Below, in pieces: positions 1 through 6,040 of a stretch of 13,221 bases of DNA. Below the pieces are notes generated by a model that saw only the letters and a program-made list of their open reading frames with translations, was not told the origin of the DNA and searched no databases. Each line of letters begins with the position of its first letter. Position 1 is the first letter of the stretch. Origin of the DNA: Saprospiraceae bacterium (GTDB lineage: Bacteria; Bacteroidota; Bacteroidia; Chitinophagales; Saprospiraceae); contig SLDF01000001.1 in assembly GCA_007125435.1 (NCBI GenBank), positions 1 through 13,221 on the forward strand, given 5' to 3'. Made by a program: the position numbers and the translations under genes.

Positions 1-572
1 ATGACAAAGAAAGTGGAGCTTACACTGGAGAGATATCAGCGGATATGTTAGTCTCGACTGGTGCTAAATATGTCGTTTTAGGTCACTCAGAGAGGAGGGC
101 CTATTTTAATGAGACTGATGAACTCATACTCGAAAAAGTGAAAATAGCCTTATCTCGTGGGTTGACACCCATATTCTGCTGTGGTGAGCCCTTAGAGGTC
201 AGAGACGCTGATAAGCATATAGACTTTGTCGATGACCAGATGAATAATAGTATTTTCAGGCTATCTGTGACTGACTTTAGTCGTATCATCATCGCTTATG
301 AGCCGATATGGGCCATTGGTACCGGGAGGACGGCTTCACCGGAGCAGGCCCAGGAGATGCATGCTGCTTTGCGAAAGTTAATTGAGGATAAGTACGATGC
401 AGAGACAGCCGCGTCTATGTCCATACTTTACGGTGGTTCTTGCAAGCCGTCTAATGCTGAGTCTTTGTTTAGTTTACCCGATGTCGATGGTGGTCTTATA
501 GGTGGTGCGTCCTTAAAAGTCGACGACTTTTTGTCTTTGTGCGACATAGCGTCCGGTATAAACAAGTCTTAG
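1..572 (+). CDS. tpiA: Triosephosphate isomerase, 5'-truncated by the window edge
   Basis: Glycolytic and gluconeogenic enzyme that interconverts dihydroxyacetone phosphate and glyceraldehyde 3-phosphate in the cytosol. The reading frame is open from base 3 and reads DKESGAYTGEISAD before the first internal Met (base 45), so that Met is not the true start; roughly the first 60-70 residues, including the N-terminal catalytic Lys, lie outside the window. Visible family hallmarks are GHSERR (electrophilic His), AYEPIWAIGTG (the catalytic base Glu, followed by the mobile lid loop), YGGSCKPSN and DGGLIGGASL (phosphate-binding loops near the C-terminus). The C-terminus is intact and ends in TAG at 570-572. 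No strong terminator hairpin follows. The next gene, a regulator, starts 285 bases downstream and is not obviously co-transcribed. Identity is secure. Confidence 0.97.
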   Translation, partial: DKESGAYTGEISADMLVSTGAKYVVLGHSERRAYFNETDELILEKVKIALSRGLTPIFCCGEPLEVRDADKHIDFVDDQMNNSIFRLSVTDFSRIIIAYEPIWAIGTGRTASPEQAQEMHAALRKLIEDKYDAETAASMSILYGGSCKPSNAESLFSLPDVDGGLIGGASLKVDDFLSLCDIASGINKS

Positions 573-678
573 TAGAAAAGAACTTGATCAGATGATGTCT
601 CGTTTCTCACTTGGCGTGTGTGACATATAAATCTGGAAAAAACATATTAAATTTTTTTTTACTATTAAATAGATTGTC

Positions 679-686
679 TATCTTTG
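679..686 (+). promoter_or_regulatory. Candidate Bacteroidota -7 promoter element (TATCTTTG)
   Basis: TATCTTTG matches the TAnnTTTG -7 consensus of the Bacteroidota housekeeping sigma factor. The expected -33 position falls in a T-tract rather than a clear TTG. It lies about 170 bases ahead of the S24 regulator and is the only consensus-like element found in this gap. Seen: the exact motif. Inferred: use as the regulator's promoter. Confidence 0.4.
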
Positions 687-828
687 ACAACAGGAAGGGA
701 CGTCTCACATAAGGTTCAGTGTCCTTGTAGTTTTTTAAGGTGGTTTCTTGGTGACTTGTAGACGGAGGTGGAAGAAATGCAGATAGCTTCAGCACACCTT
801 CGATATGAATGACAGCCAGAGCAAGACA

Positions 829-842
829 ATCACCATAGTGAT
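829..842. promoter_or_regulatory. Short inverted repeat (ATCAC-N4-GTGAT), possible operator
   Basis: Two perfect 5-base arms separated by CATA sit 15 bases before the ATG of the HTH/S24 regulator. Regulators of the LexA/CI type commonly bind dyad sites in their own upstream region, so autoregulation is a reasonable guess. The arms are short enough to occur by chance, and no second copy was noticed elsewhere in the window. Confidence 0.25.
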
Positions 843-857
843 CAAAAGATATTTAAT

Positions 858-1712
858 ATGCGCAACATTGTTACCGAAAGATTTTTGCAGTGTTACGAAC
901 GGCTCAAGGAGCTCAATAAAGTTCGTTCGGGGCGACAGTTTGCCATGTCACTAGGATATTTACCTCAGAGTTTTAGCGAAATATTGAAGGGTAGGCGCGA
1001 TGTCACCATAGAGCTATTGCGTAAGGCTGTTGAAGTATATGAGTTCAATCCTGACTTTATCTTAAATGGCAAAGGCGGCTTATTTATAGGCGAAGCCAAG
1101 CATGCGTCAAGTCGGGTGTTGACCATTACAGTCGATGACGACGGCGAAGAAAAGATCACTCATGTACCTGTAAAAGCGCAGGCTGGTTACGCTACAGAGA
1201 TGCTAGAGCCCGAGTTCGTGCAAGAATTACCCACATACACCCTGCCGGACTATAGTTTTAAAGTTGGCACTCACCGTTCTTTTGATGTGGCCGGTGACAG
1301 CATGGAGCCCTCATTATGCGATGGCGATACCATTATTTGCAGCTTTATAGATCACTTTCAGTGGGAGTCTTCCATCAAGAATAATCACGTATATGTAATA
1401 GTCACGACAGGCGATGTCCTTGTCAAGCGCGTGCAGAATAATCTCAGAAGGCACCGACATCTAGAGTTGCATTCAGACAATGAGTTTTATCTCCCTGTAA
1501 GAGTCAATGTCGCTGACATTCGAGAGGTTTGGGTTGTAAGATCCAGATTGTCCTCATTTTCGCATATTCCTCCAGAGTCAAATTCTAGCCAGAGCAATAT
1601 TGAAGACCTGCACAACATCATTTTGGAGCAATCTTCGCAGATCAACACCCTCAATAAAACAATCGAAAAGCTGCTTTCTCAAAATGCAAGTCGACACAGT
1701 TCGTCAGCTTGA
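858..1712 (+). CDS. XRE-type HTH and S24 peptidase (LexA/CI-like) transcriptional regulator
   Basis: Predicted cytosolic DNA-binding repressor with a self-cleaving S24 domain, 284 residues. Residues about 8-60 form a helix-turn-helix (RSGRQFAMSLGYLPQSFSEI followed by LKGRRDVTIELLRKA). Residues about 100-230 form the LexA-like peptidase: a candidate cleavage bond Ala109-Gly110 in KAQAGYA, the nucleophile Ser148 in GDSMEP, and the general base Lys190 in VLVKRV. All expected catalytic elements are present, so the protein may be inactivated by autoproteolysis on a stress signal, as LexA and phage CI are. Residues about 245-275 look like a short C-terminal coiled coil (IILEQSSQINTLNKTIEKLL), an extension absent from LexA. 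The start at 858 is the first Met after an in-frame stop at 810-812. No phage genes lie nearby, so it is probably a resident chromosomal regulator; its targets are unknown. It is not canonical LexA, whose winged HTH differs. Confidence 0.9.
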   Translation: MRNIVTERFLQCYERLKELNKVRSGRQFAMSLGYLPQSFSEILKGRRDVTIELLRKAVEVYEFNPDFILNGKGGLFIGEAKHASSRVLTITVDDDGEEKITHVPVKAQAGYATEMLEPEFVQELPTYTLPDYSFKVGTHRSFDVAGDSMEPSLCDGDTIICSFIDHFQWESSIKNNHVYVIVTTGDVLVKRVQNNLRRHRHLELHSDNEFYLPVRVNVADIREVWVVRSRLSSFSHIPPESNSSQSNIEDLHNIILEQSSQINTLNKTIEKLLSQNASRHSSSA

Positions 1713-1740
1713 TAGTCCATTAAGTTGTTAATTATTGTGT

Positions 1741-1908
1741 TTTGGGCGTGCCCCCTTACTACCGTGCGGGGTCGGGCTATCCGCTTGTATTCACAGGTCT
1801 ACAATAGAGTGTCGCTGCTGTTTTGAGTGGCTTCCGTTCGGTTGCCCCTCCCTCCAGCGCTCCACTATCTATTCTAGTCCTGTTCATATCACTTCTATCC
1901 CTCACGCA
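1741..1908 (-). ncRNA. Structured RNA element, copy 1 (compact form; Flavo-1-like)
   Basis: Read on the minus strand, the element begins GCGTGAGGGATAG and ends AAGCGGATAGCCCG, a variable hairpin, then CACGCCCAAA. The outermost helix pairs GCGTG (1903-1907) with CACGC (1746-1750). A second helix pairs 1870-1883 with 1793-1806 (12 of 14 positions complementary). A third short helix pairs GCTG (1855-1858) with CAGC (1817-1820). A terminal hairpin pairs the C-run and G-run at 1751-1754 and 1768-1771. The inverted copy at 2051-2378 keeps the same conserved blocks and the same helices with different bases, which supports selection on RNA structure. From memory this resembles the Flavo-1 RNA motif of Bacteroidota, but I could not check it against a covariance model. 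Function unknown. Confidence 0.7.
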
Positions 1909-1975
1909 GTCAAGTGTAAGATGTAAAGGTAATAGGCATAGCTTTGTAGAACTTAATGAGCGTAGTTGATAACGA

Positions 1976-2012
1976 GCCAGTGGTGTCTCGGCGACGACTA
2001 AAATCCACTGGC
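1976..2012. repeat. 8-bp inverted repeat with 21-nt loop between the two RNA elements
   Basis: GCCAGTGG (1976-1983) is perfectly complementary to CCACTGGC (2005-2012). The hairpin lies in the spacer between the divergent RNA copies. On the plus strand it is followed by AT-rich sequence with short T-runs (CTTGATTTTGTTTTAC) but no immediate U-tract, so terminator function is doubtful. It might separate or regulate the two divergent units. Confidence 0.45.
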
Positions 2013-2115
2013 ACAACTTGATTTTGTTTTACTTTTTAATCATACTTAATTGCGTGAGGGATAGTAGCGATATGAGCTATAGGTCTATGGATAGTGGAGC
2101 ACAGATGTGTCGGCT

Positions 2116-2145
2116 TGACTGAATGGTGCATGACTGAACGGTGCA
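2116..2145. repeat. Two tandem 15-nt repeats inside RNA copy 2
   Basis: TGACTGAATGGTGCA (2116-2130) is followed directly by TGACTGAACGGTGCA (2131-2145), with one mismatch. The pair lies in the inserted loop of the expanded RNA element and is enclosed by a possible 7-bp helix, GCTTGAC (2113-2119) with GTCAAGC (2167-2173). A smaller hairpin GTGCA (2126-2130) with TGCAC (2142-2146) also forms. It looks like a recent duplication within the insertion. Confidence 0.75.
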
Positions 2146-2187
2146 CAGCAATTTGGTTGACTAAATGTCAAGCAAATAGTGATGGAA

Positions 2188-2207
2188 CTGAGCCGCCCCC
2201 GGCTCAG
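2188..2207. repeat. GC-rich perfect hairpin inside RNA copy 2
   Basis: CTGAGCCG (2188-2195) pairs perfectly with CGGCTCAG (2200-2207) across a CCCC loop. It is part of the inserted segment in the third helix of the expanded RNA element. No T-run follows, so it is better read as a structural subdomain than as an intrinsic terminator. Confidence 0.65.
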
Positions 2208-2335
2208 CGTCGAGCTAAATTATAATTAAACTCTTACCTAAAAATATTCTCTTGCACAGCCACTAAAAATAAAAGCCGAACATCATCTGTAGCGACACTC
2301 CATAGAGATATAGTGAATACAAGCGGATAGCCCGG

Positions 2336-2367
2336 TCCCTCATACCCAAAGCTTTGGGTATGAGGGA
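2336..2367. repeat. 32-bp perfect palindrome forming the terminal hairpin of RNA copy 2
   Basis: TCCCTCATACCCAAAG (2336-2351) is followed at once by its exact reverse complement (2352-2367), giving 16 bp per arm with no spacer. It sits exactly where copy 1 has a short C-run/G-run hairpin, directly before the CACGCCC 3' block. In RNA it would fold as a long stem with a minimal loop. As DNA it could bind a dimeric protein or extrude. No T-run follows it, so a terminator role is not supported. Confidence 0.85.
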
Positions 2368-2523
2368 ACACGCCCAAAGAAACCAACGGACATTGAGCAG
2401 GTAAGCTAAATAACTGGAAAAATATGATGCGACCACCTAAATAAAGAGGTTGATGATTCTATCGCTTTACTTAAACTTCATTTATTATAAAGTTAACAAA
2501 AAAATAATGTAACTTATTATTAC

Positions 2524-2531
2524 TATCTTTG
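2524..2531 (+). promoter_or_regulatory. Candidate Bacteroidota -7 promoter element for the HlyD-VTC operon
   Basis: TATCTTTG exactly matches the TAnnTTTG -7 consensus and lies 34 bases before the adaptor ATG, predicting a leader of about 25-30 nt. No TTG stands at the usual -33 distance; that stretch is A-rich. Position relative to the start codon makes it the best promoter candidate for the four-gene operon. Confidence 0.5.
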
Positions 2532-2565
2532 CAATGTAGATGTTTGACACAATCTGAATGTATAG

Positions 2566-3642
2566 ATGCAAATAGTCAATAGGAAATACACCATCATATT
2601 GGTGCTCATAGTGATAGCTATGGGGACTGTATCTTTGCTACCACTTGATCTGCCATACAAGACGTCGAGTAAGGCAATCATCAAGCCGTCCTTTGAGTGG
2701 GAGCTGCTGAGAGATGCTGAGGGCACTATAGCGTCTGTGTATCATAATCACGAGAATGGTCTGATAGAGTCGTATGGCAATACGGAATTCAGAAGGGGAG
2801 ATGTAATGCACTTTTATCTGAGGAGTGATTTGTCAGACGGAGATTTTGTTGATGCCGGGGATACCATTGGTTATACTTATTCCAACGAAGAACAAATGCG
2901 ATTGATCGAGCTGGAGGGTAAGCTGGAAGTACTTCAATCTCAGCTAGGGTATTATACAGCTGGGCAAAAGCCAGAGGATATAGAATGGGCAGAGAAAGAG
3001 GTAATGCTCGCAAGCCAGGAGTTGGAGACGCAGCAAAAGCTGATGGCGCGATCGGAGCGATTGATGAAAGACTCTGTGATATCTACTCAGCAGTATGAGA
3101 TCGATCTGAATGAACTACGCGTAAAGGAAATGAGAAAAGTATTGGCTGAGGCTAAGCTAAAGTCACTCTTAGCAGGAGATAAACCTGAGCAAATCACTCT
3201 GACACAAAGCCAAATCGCTGCCACTCGACAGCAAATCAATCAGATCAAGCAACGTCTCAATTTCCTTACGCTGACTACGCCTGTCTCAGGTGTATTGTCC
3301 AGTGGCAAGAGTTTCAAGAAGGGCAATAGACTGCTGAGAGTCATCGATAATAAGCGATACATCGGTGTAGCACCAATCAAGCTTGACGATAAGCCATACA
3401 TAGAGCAAGACAATGATGTCTATCTGGTAGTCAATGACTTCGAAAAGATAAAGATTGGTCGTGTAGTCGCTTTCAATAATGAGATAAAACTTCTAAATGG
3501 CGAGCCTGTTGTGTATGTGACCATCGCATTTGACGAGACGCATGATCTATTGATTCCGGGTAATCTGGTGACCATCGAAGTGGTAGGTACAAGCTTGAAT
3601 CCTAGACAGTACATGATAAAGACGCTCCAGACCTCGGGGTAA
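2566..3642 (+). CDS. HlyD-family membrane fusion (periplasmic adaptor) protein
   Basis: 358 residues, predicted to be anchored in the inner membrane by one N-terminal segment (about 8-26) with the rest in the periplasm. A split biotinyl-lipoyl-like module is suggested by GDFVDAGDTIG (92-102) and LTTPVSGVL (236-244). The stretch between (about 108-232) is long, charged and heptad-like, as expected for the alpha-helical hairpin that reaches toward an outer-membrane partner. The C-terminal part (about 260-345) fits the beta-barrel region. It is first in a tight operon, 12 bases ahead of the VTC gene. No ABC transporter, RND pump or TolC gene adjoins it in this operon, so its partner may be the DUF4956 protein or be encoded elsewhere. 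The start at 2566 gives a clean membrane anchor; no Shine-Dalgarno sequence is visible. Family is confident, substrate unknown. Confidence 0.85.
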   Translation: MQIVNRKYTIILVLIVIAMGTVSLLPLDLPYKTSSKAIIKPSFEWELLRDAEGTIASVYHNHENGLIESYGNTEFRRGDVMHFYLRSDLSDGDFVDAGDTIGYTYSNEEQMRLIELEGKLEVLQSQLGYYTAGQKPEDIEWAEKEVMLASQELETQQKLMARSERLMKDSVISTQQYEIDLNELRVKEMRKVLAEAKLKSLLAGDKPEQITLTQSQIAATRQQINQIKQRLNFLTLTTPVSGVLSSGKSFKKGNRLLRVIDNKRYIGVAPIKLDDKPYIEQDNDVYLVVNDFEKIKIGRVVAFNNEIKLLNGEPVVYVTIAFDETHDLLIPGNLVTIEVVGTSLNPRQYMIKTLQTSG

Positions 3643-3654
3643 TAAAATAATCTC

Positions 3655-4383
3655 ATGCCTCTTCGATATGAAAGAAAATACCTGGTTCCTATAGATGCTT
3701 TGGATACATTCAGAGATGAAATAAGCCCATTTGTAAGGCCGGATACCTTTGCAGATTGCTCGAAAGGCTATCCTGAGTACACGGTGAGGAGTATTTATCT
3801 GGACAGATACAAAAAAGAAGCTATCCGCGATAAGCTTGACGGTCTGAGAGATAGAAAAAAACTAAGAATCCGAGGATATAATTTTAGGGAGGAAGATAGC
3901 AAGGTCTTCCTGGAGATAAAGAATAAGATAGCCGACAGGATCTTCAAAAACAGGGCTCTGATTCCCTTTAATCACTTAGAGGATGTTATGAATTTTGGTG
4001 ACTTCTCATTTTGGGATGAAAAGTCACACCGTAAGTACCATGAAGATGCAGTGAAGTTTCTATATAATGTCAAGCGCTTTAATATGTTCCCTGTGAATCT
4101 AATTGTCTATGATAGGGAGCCTTATCAAGGGAAAATAGACCCCGGCGTGCGCATTACCTTTGATAAGAATATCAGATCTACCTTGAATCCGGCATTTAGT
4201 GAGCTTTATGATGATATTGGCTATGAATATCCCTGGAAGAACCACTTTATTCTGGAAATTAAGTATTTTAACGCGCCTATGCCTTCGTGGGCTAAATCCA
4301 TTGTACATAGATATGAATTAAAAGCGGAGGCTCTGTCGAAGTATGTAGAAGGCTATATTTGCCACGATTTAGTGCGTATATGA
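3655..4383 (+). CDS. VTC-domain (polyphosphate polymerase-like) protein
   Basis: 242 residues, predicted cytosolic, with no signal peptide or membrane segment. It matches the VTC/CYTH tunnel fold, whose yeast relative (Vtc4) makes polyphosphate from ATP. Visible hallmarks in order: RYERKYL (4-10); YTVRSIYLD (42-50); the basic strand KKLRIRGY (68-75); the acidic/basic strand VFLEIKNK (84-91); VYDREPY (151-157); RITFDKNIRS (166-175); ILEIKYF (199-205); and SKYVEG near the C-terminus. The alternating Arg/Lys and Glu strands are those that line the phosphate- and metal-binding tunnel. It lies between the adaptor gene (12-base gap) and the DUF4956 gene (14-base gap). VTC plus DUF4956 is a recurrent bacterial pair, sometimes with CotH kinases, none of which is seen here. 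Whether it polymerises phosphate is inferred from fold only. Confidence 0.88.
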   Translation: MPLRYERKYLVPIDALDTFRDEISPFVRPDTFADCSKGYPEYTVRSIYLDRYKKEAIRDKLDGLRDRKKLRIRGYNFREEDSKVFLEIKNKIADRIFKNRALIPFNHLEDVMNFGDFSFWDEKSHRKYHEDAVKFLYNVKRFNMFPVNLIVYDREPYQGKIDPGVRITFDKNIRSTLNPAFSELYDDIGYEYPWKNHFILEIKYFNAPMPSWAKSIVHRYELKAEALSKYVEGYICHDLVRI

Positions 4384-4397
4384 TTAAATAAAAATGA

Positions 4398-5072
4398 ATG
4401 GAGCAAGAGCTAGAAAATATTTTCATATTCAAATTGTCGCCGGCCGAGGCTGCAGCTAATCTTTTAGTTGCTTTATTATGCGGAATTATAATTTCATTCT
4501 TCTACAGAGCTACATTTAGAGGCGTAAGCTATTCATCTAACTATGTCGTCAGTATTATCATGCTTTGTATGATCACAGCCCTTGTGATCATGGTGATCGG
4601 CAATAATTTGGCTCGCGCTTTTGGTCTGGTAGGCGCTATGTCAATAATTCGATTTCGTACGGCAGTCAAAGATACTCAAGACATTATGTTTATCTTTTTC
4701 GCTCTAGCTGCCGGTCTGGCCTGTGGTGCCGGTATGTACATGATTTCATTGATGGGAACATTTATTATTGGTTTTTCCATACTGGCCATTTCTTTGGTGT
4801 ATTCAGAGAACCCTGTCAAGCAAGAATTTTTGCTTCAAGTGATCATTGAAGAGGATGGCGACATTCAAGGTAAGATTCAAAAGATATTAGACATTTACTG
4901 CCGAAAGGCAAAATTAGTCAATATTAAAAGTCTGAAAGACGATAGAGGAGAGCTTATAGAGATGTCCTATTACATAAAATTCAAAAAGAGTAATTCCTCT
5001 TCTAAAATGGTTAAATCAGTGAAGACACTTGACCATGTCAAGAGGGTAAATTTATTTTATGATGAGCAGTAA
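4398..5072 (+). CDS. DUF4956 integral membrane protein
   Basis: 224 residues with about four membrane segments (roughly 18-36, 50-68, 96-112, 113-134). The family signature between segments 2 and 3 is clear: GLVGAMSIIRFR (76-87) followed by TAVKDTQD. Residues about 145-224 are soluble, with a beta-alpha-beta-beta-alpha-beta pattern resembling the ACT-like C-terminal domain of MgtC proteins; this is a comparison by eye. The molecular function of the family is not established; members are commonly encoded next to VTC-domain proteins, as here. The stop codon overlaps the next gene by 14 bases, which supports translational coupling. An out-of-frame ATG at 4394 precedes the chosen start at 4398. 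Confidence 0.88.
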   Translation: MEQELENIFIFKLSPAEAAANLLVALLCGIIISFFYRATFRGVSYSSNYVVSIIMLCMITALVIMVIGNNLARAFGLVGAMSIIRFRTAVKDTQDIMFIFFALAAGLACGAGMYMISLMGTFIIGFSILAISLVYSENPVKQEFLLQVIIEEDGDIQGKIQKILDIYCRKAKLVNIKSLKDDRGELIEMSYYIKFKKSNSSSKMVKSVKTLDHVKRVNLFYDEQ

Positions 5073-6039
5073 ACTGGTAAGGCAATTGGAGATGTTTACA
5101 TTCATCATGATGTCCTTTGTGGTGGTGATTTGCTTTGCTTGTCAAAAAAGCGAGGATGAGCAGTGTGGCGATCCATTTGCATTAAATTACGCTGAGGGAT
5201 CAGCAGGAATATCCTCATGCGAATATCCCACTGAAGAGCGGCAACCCACTTTCATTACAGATCTGGATGATGCGGTGGAGGAAACTTCTGGGTTAGCCAT
5301 GATCGACAATAATCTGATCACACATAATGATCGGGGAGGAAAAAACGAATTGTACGTTATTGACTTCAACGGTGGAGTGACGCATACCATTACTATTAAT
5401 TTAGCTGCAAATATAGACTGGGAAGATCTGGCTCAAAGCGACAGTTCTATATTCATCGGCGATTTCGGAAATAATGATGGGAGTCGTCAATTATATACCA
5501 TATATGAAGTTGACAAAAGGGATTTTGACTTCTCAGTGCCTACAAGTACCGTACAGGTGAAAAATCAGATAAGATATTCATATCCGGAGCAAGGACAGAT
5601 CGAAGCAGGTAGCCGTCATAACTTTGACTGTGAAGCTATGGTTTACTTTGAAAATGCATTGTACGTATTCACTAAGCACCGATTAGACAACAACACCGTT
5701 TTGTATCGTATACCCAATGAGGCTGGAACACATCAAGCACAGATGATTGATAGCTTTCATGCTGGAGTGCGGGTCACAGGTGCAGATATCAGCGCCGATG
5801 GAAGGACAGTATACCTCATTGGCTATCAGAAAGCATCAAATTGTGTGATTTGGGAATTAACAGCATTTGAAGGTGACAATTTCCTGTCGGGTGAAAAGAA
5901 GAAATACGATCTGGGTCCATTTTCGATTTTTGGTCAGATGGAGGCTGTGCTTGTTGAGCCGAATCAGTCGTCTTTACTGATAACCAGTGAGGAAGTAGAT
6001 GGCATACCACCTCGATTATATCGATTTGACTTGGATTGA
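5059..6039 (+). CDS. Probable surface-exposed lipoprotein with propeller-like domain
   Basis: 326 residues; not assigned to a named gene. The N-terminus has a hydrophobic segment (about 13-26) and a loose lipobox CFAC with probable lipidated Cys28. This is followed by QKSEDE, which resembles the Q-K-acidic lipoprotein export signal of Bacteroidota that sends lipoproteins to the outer face. Residues 36-56 form a small Cys-bounded motif (CGDPFALNY ... SSCEYP) seen in many secreted Bacteroidota proteins. The rest looks like a beta-propeller, with recurring strands such as NELYVIDFNG, IFIGDFGNN after WEDLA, ALYVFTKHR, TVYLIGYQ and LLITSEE. SGLA followed by the WEDLA/GDFGNN pair recalls phytase/esterase-like propellers, but catalysis is unproven. 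The start overlaps DUF4956; an internal Met at residue 12 would give a more typical signal-peptide length. It is the last gene of the operon and converges with serine dehydratase. Confidence 0.75.
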   Translation: MMSSKLVRQLEMFTFIMMSFVVVICFACQKSEDEQCGDPFALNYAEGSAGISSCEYPTEERQPTFITDLDDAVEETSGLAMIDNNLITHNDRGGKNELYVIDFNGGVTHTITINLAANIDWEDLAQSDSSIFIGDFGNNDGSRQLYTIYEVDKRDFDFSVPTSTVQVKNQIRYSYPEQGQIEAGSRHNFDCEAMVYFENALYVFTKHRLDNNTVLYRIPNEAGTHQAQMIDSFHAGVRVTGADISADGRTVYLIGYQKASNCVIWELTAFEGDNFLSGEKKKYDLGPFSIFGQMEAVLVEPNQSSLLITSEEVDGIPPRLYRFDLD

Positions 6040-6040
6040 C

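Larger units (their letters stand above)
573..857. other. Intergenic region between tpiA and the S24 regulator
   Basis: 285 bases without a convincing gene. It is AT-rich, with an unbroken T-tract around 652-660, a Bacteroidota-type -7 motif at 679-686 and a small inverted repeat at 829-842 just before the next start codon. A minus-strand open frame at 607-795 has no recognisable protein features and is judged spurious. If the promoter is real, the regulator mRNA would have an untranslated leader of about 165 nt, which is long for such a gene. Confidence 0.6.
2051..2378 (+). ncRNA. Structured RNA element, copy 2 (expanded form; Flavo-1-like)
   Basis: Shares with copy 1 the blocks TGCGTGAGGGATAG, GATATGA, GATAGTGGAGC, AGCGACACTC, GTGAATACAAGCGGATAGCC and CACGCCCAAA, in the same order. 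Helices: outer GCGTG (2052-2056) with CACGC (2369-2373); second 2076-2089 with 2301-2314 (mostly complementary, including a G-U pair, yet different in sequence from copy 1); third ACAGATG (2101-2107) with CATCTGT (2284-2290), replacing the short GCTG/CAGC helix of copy 1; fourth the long palindromic hairpin 2336-2367. The 328-nt length comes from about 175 nt inserted in the loop of the third helix. An AT-rich stretch lies just upstream, but no clear promoter was identified. Family assignment to Flavo-1 is from memory; role unknown. Confidence 0.7.
1713..2565. other. Gene-poor intergenic region with two divergent structured RNA elements
   Basis: About 850 bases between the S24 regulator and the adaptor gene. 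I see no credible protein gene. Most of the region is taken up by two inverted copies of one structured element (1741-1908 and 2051-2378). The spacer between them (1909-2050) carries an 8-bp inverted repeat. The remainder (2379-2565) is AT-rich leader sequence with a promoter-like motif for the downstream operon. Open frames crossing the elements (1735-1926 on plus, 1777-2016 on minus) have compositions expected of non-coding sequence and no domain signals. Confidence 0.75.

Noticed and set aside
607..795. 62-residue minus-strand open frame upstream of the S24 regulator
   Set aside because: No recognisable motif and low complexity in part. It overlaps the likely promoter region, and nothing supports translation.
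858..1712. Prophage remnant around the CI-like regulator
   Set aside because: Neighbours are tpiA and RNA elements; no integrase, attachment site or other phage gene is visible.
1735..2016. Short open frames on both strands (1735-1926 plus, 1777-2016 minus)
   Set aside because: They overlap RNA copy 1; the minus frame also runs through the spacer. They lack protein-like features, and copy 2 does not preserve a reading frame while it does preserve the helices.
2116..2145. Tandem 15-nt repeats as a CRISPR or VNTR array
   Set aside because: Only two units, directly adjacent with no spacers, and located inside a structured RNA loop; no cas genes are present.
2336..2367. Long palindrome as an intrinsic terminator
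   Set aside because: It is followed by ACACGCCC rather than a T-run, and its 3' flank pairs with the 5' end of the element.
1741..2378. Inverted pair read as the ends of an insertion sequence or transposon
   Set aside because: There is no transposase between the copies (only about 140 bases), no obvious target-site duplication, and each copy folds as a self-contained element with compensatory changes.
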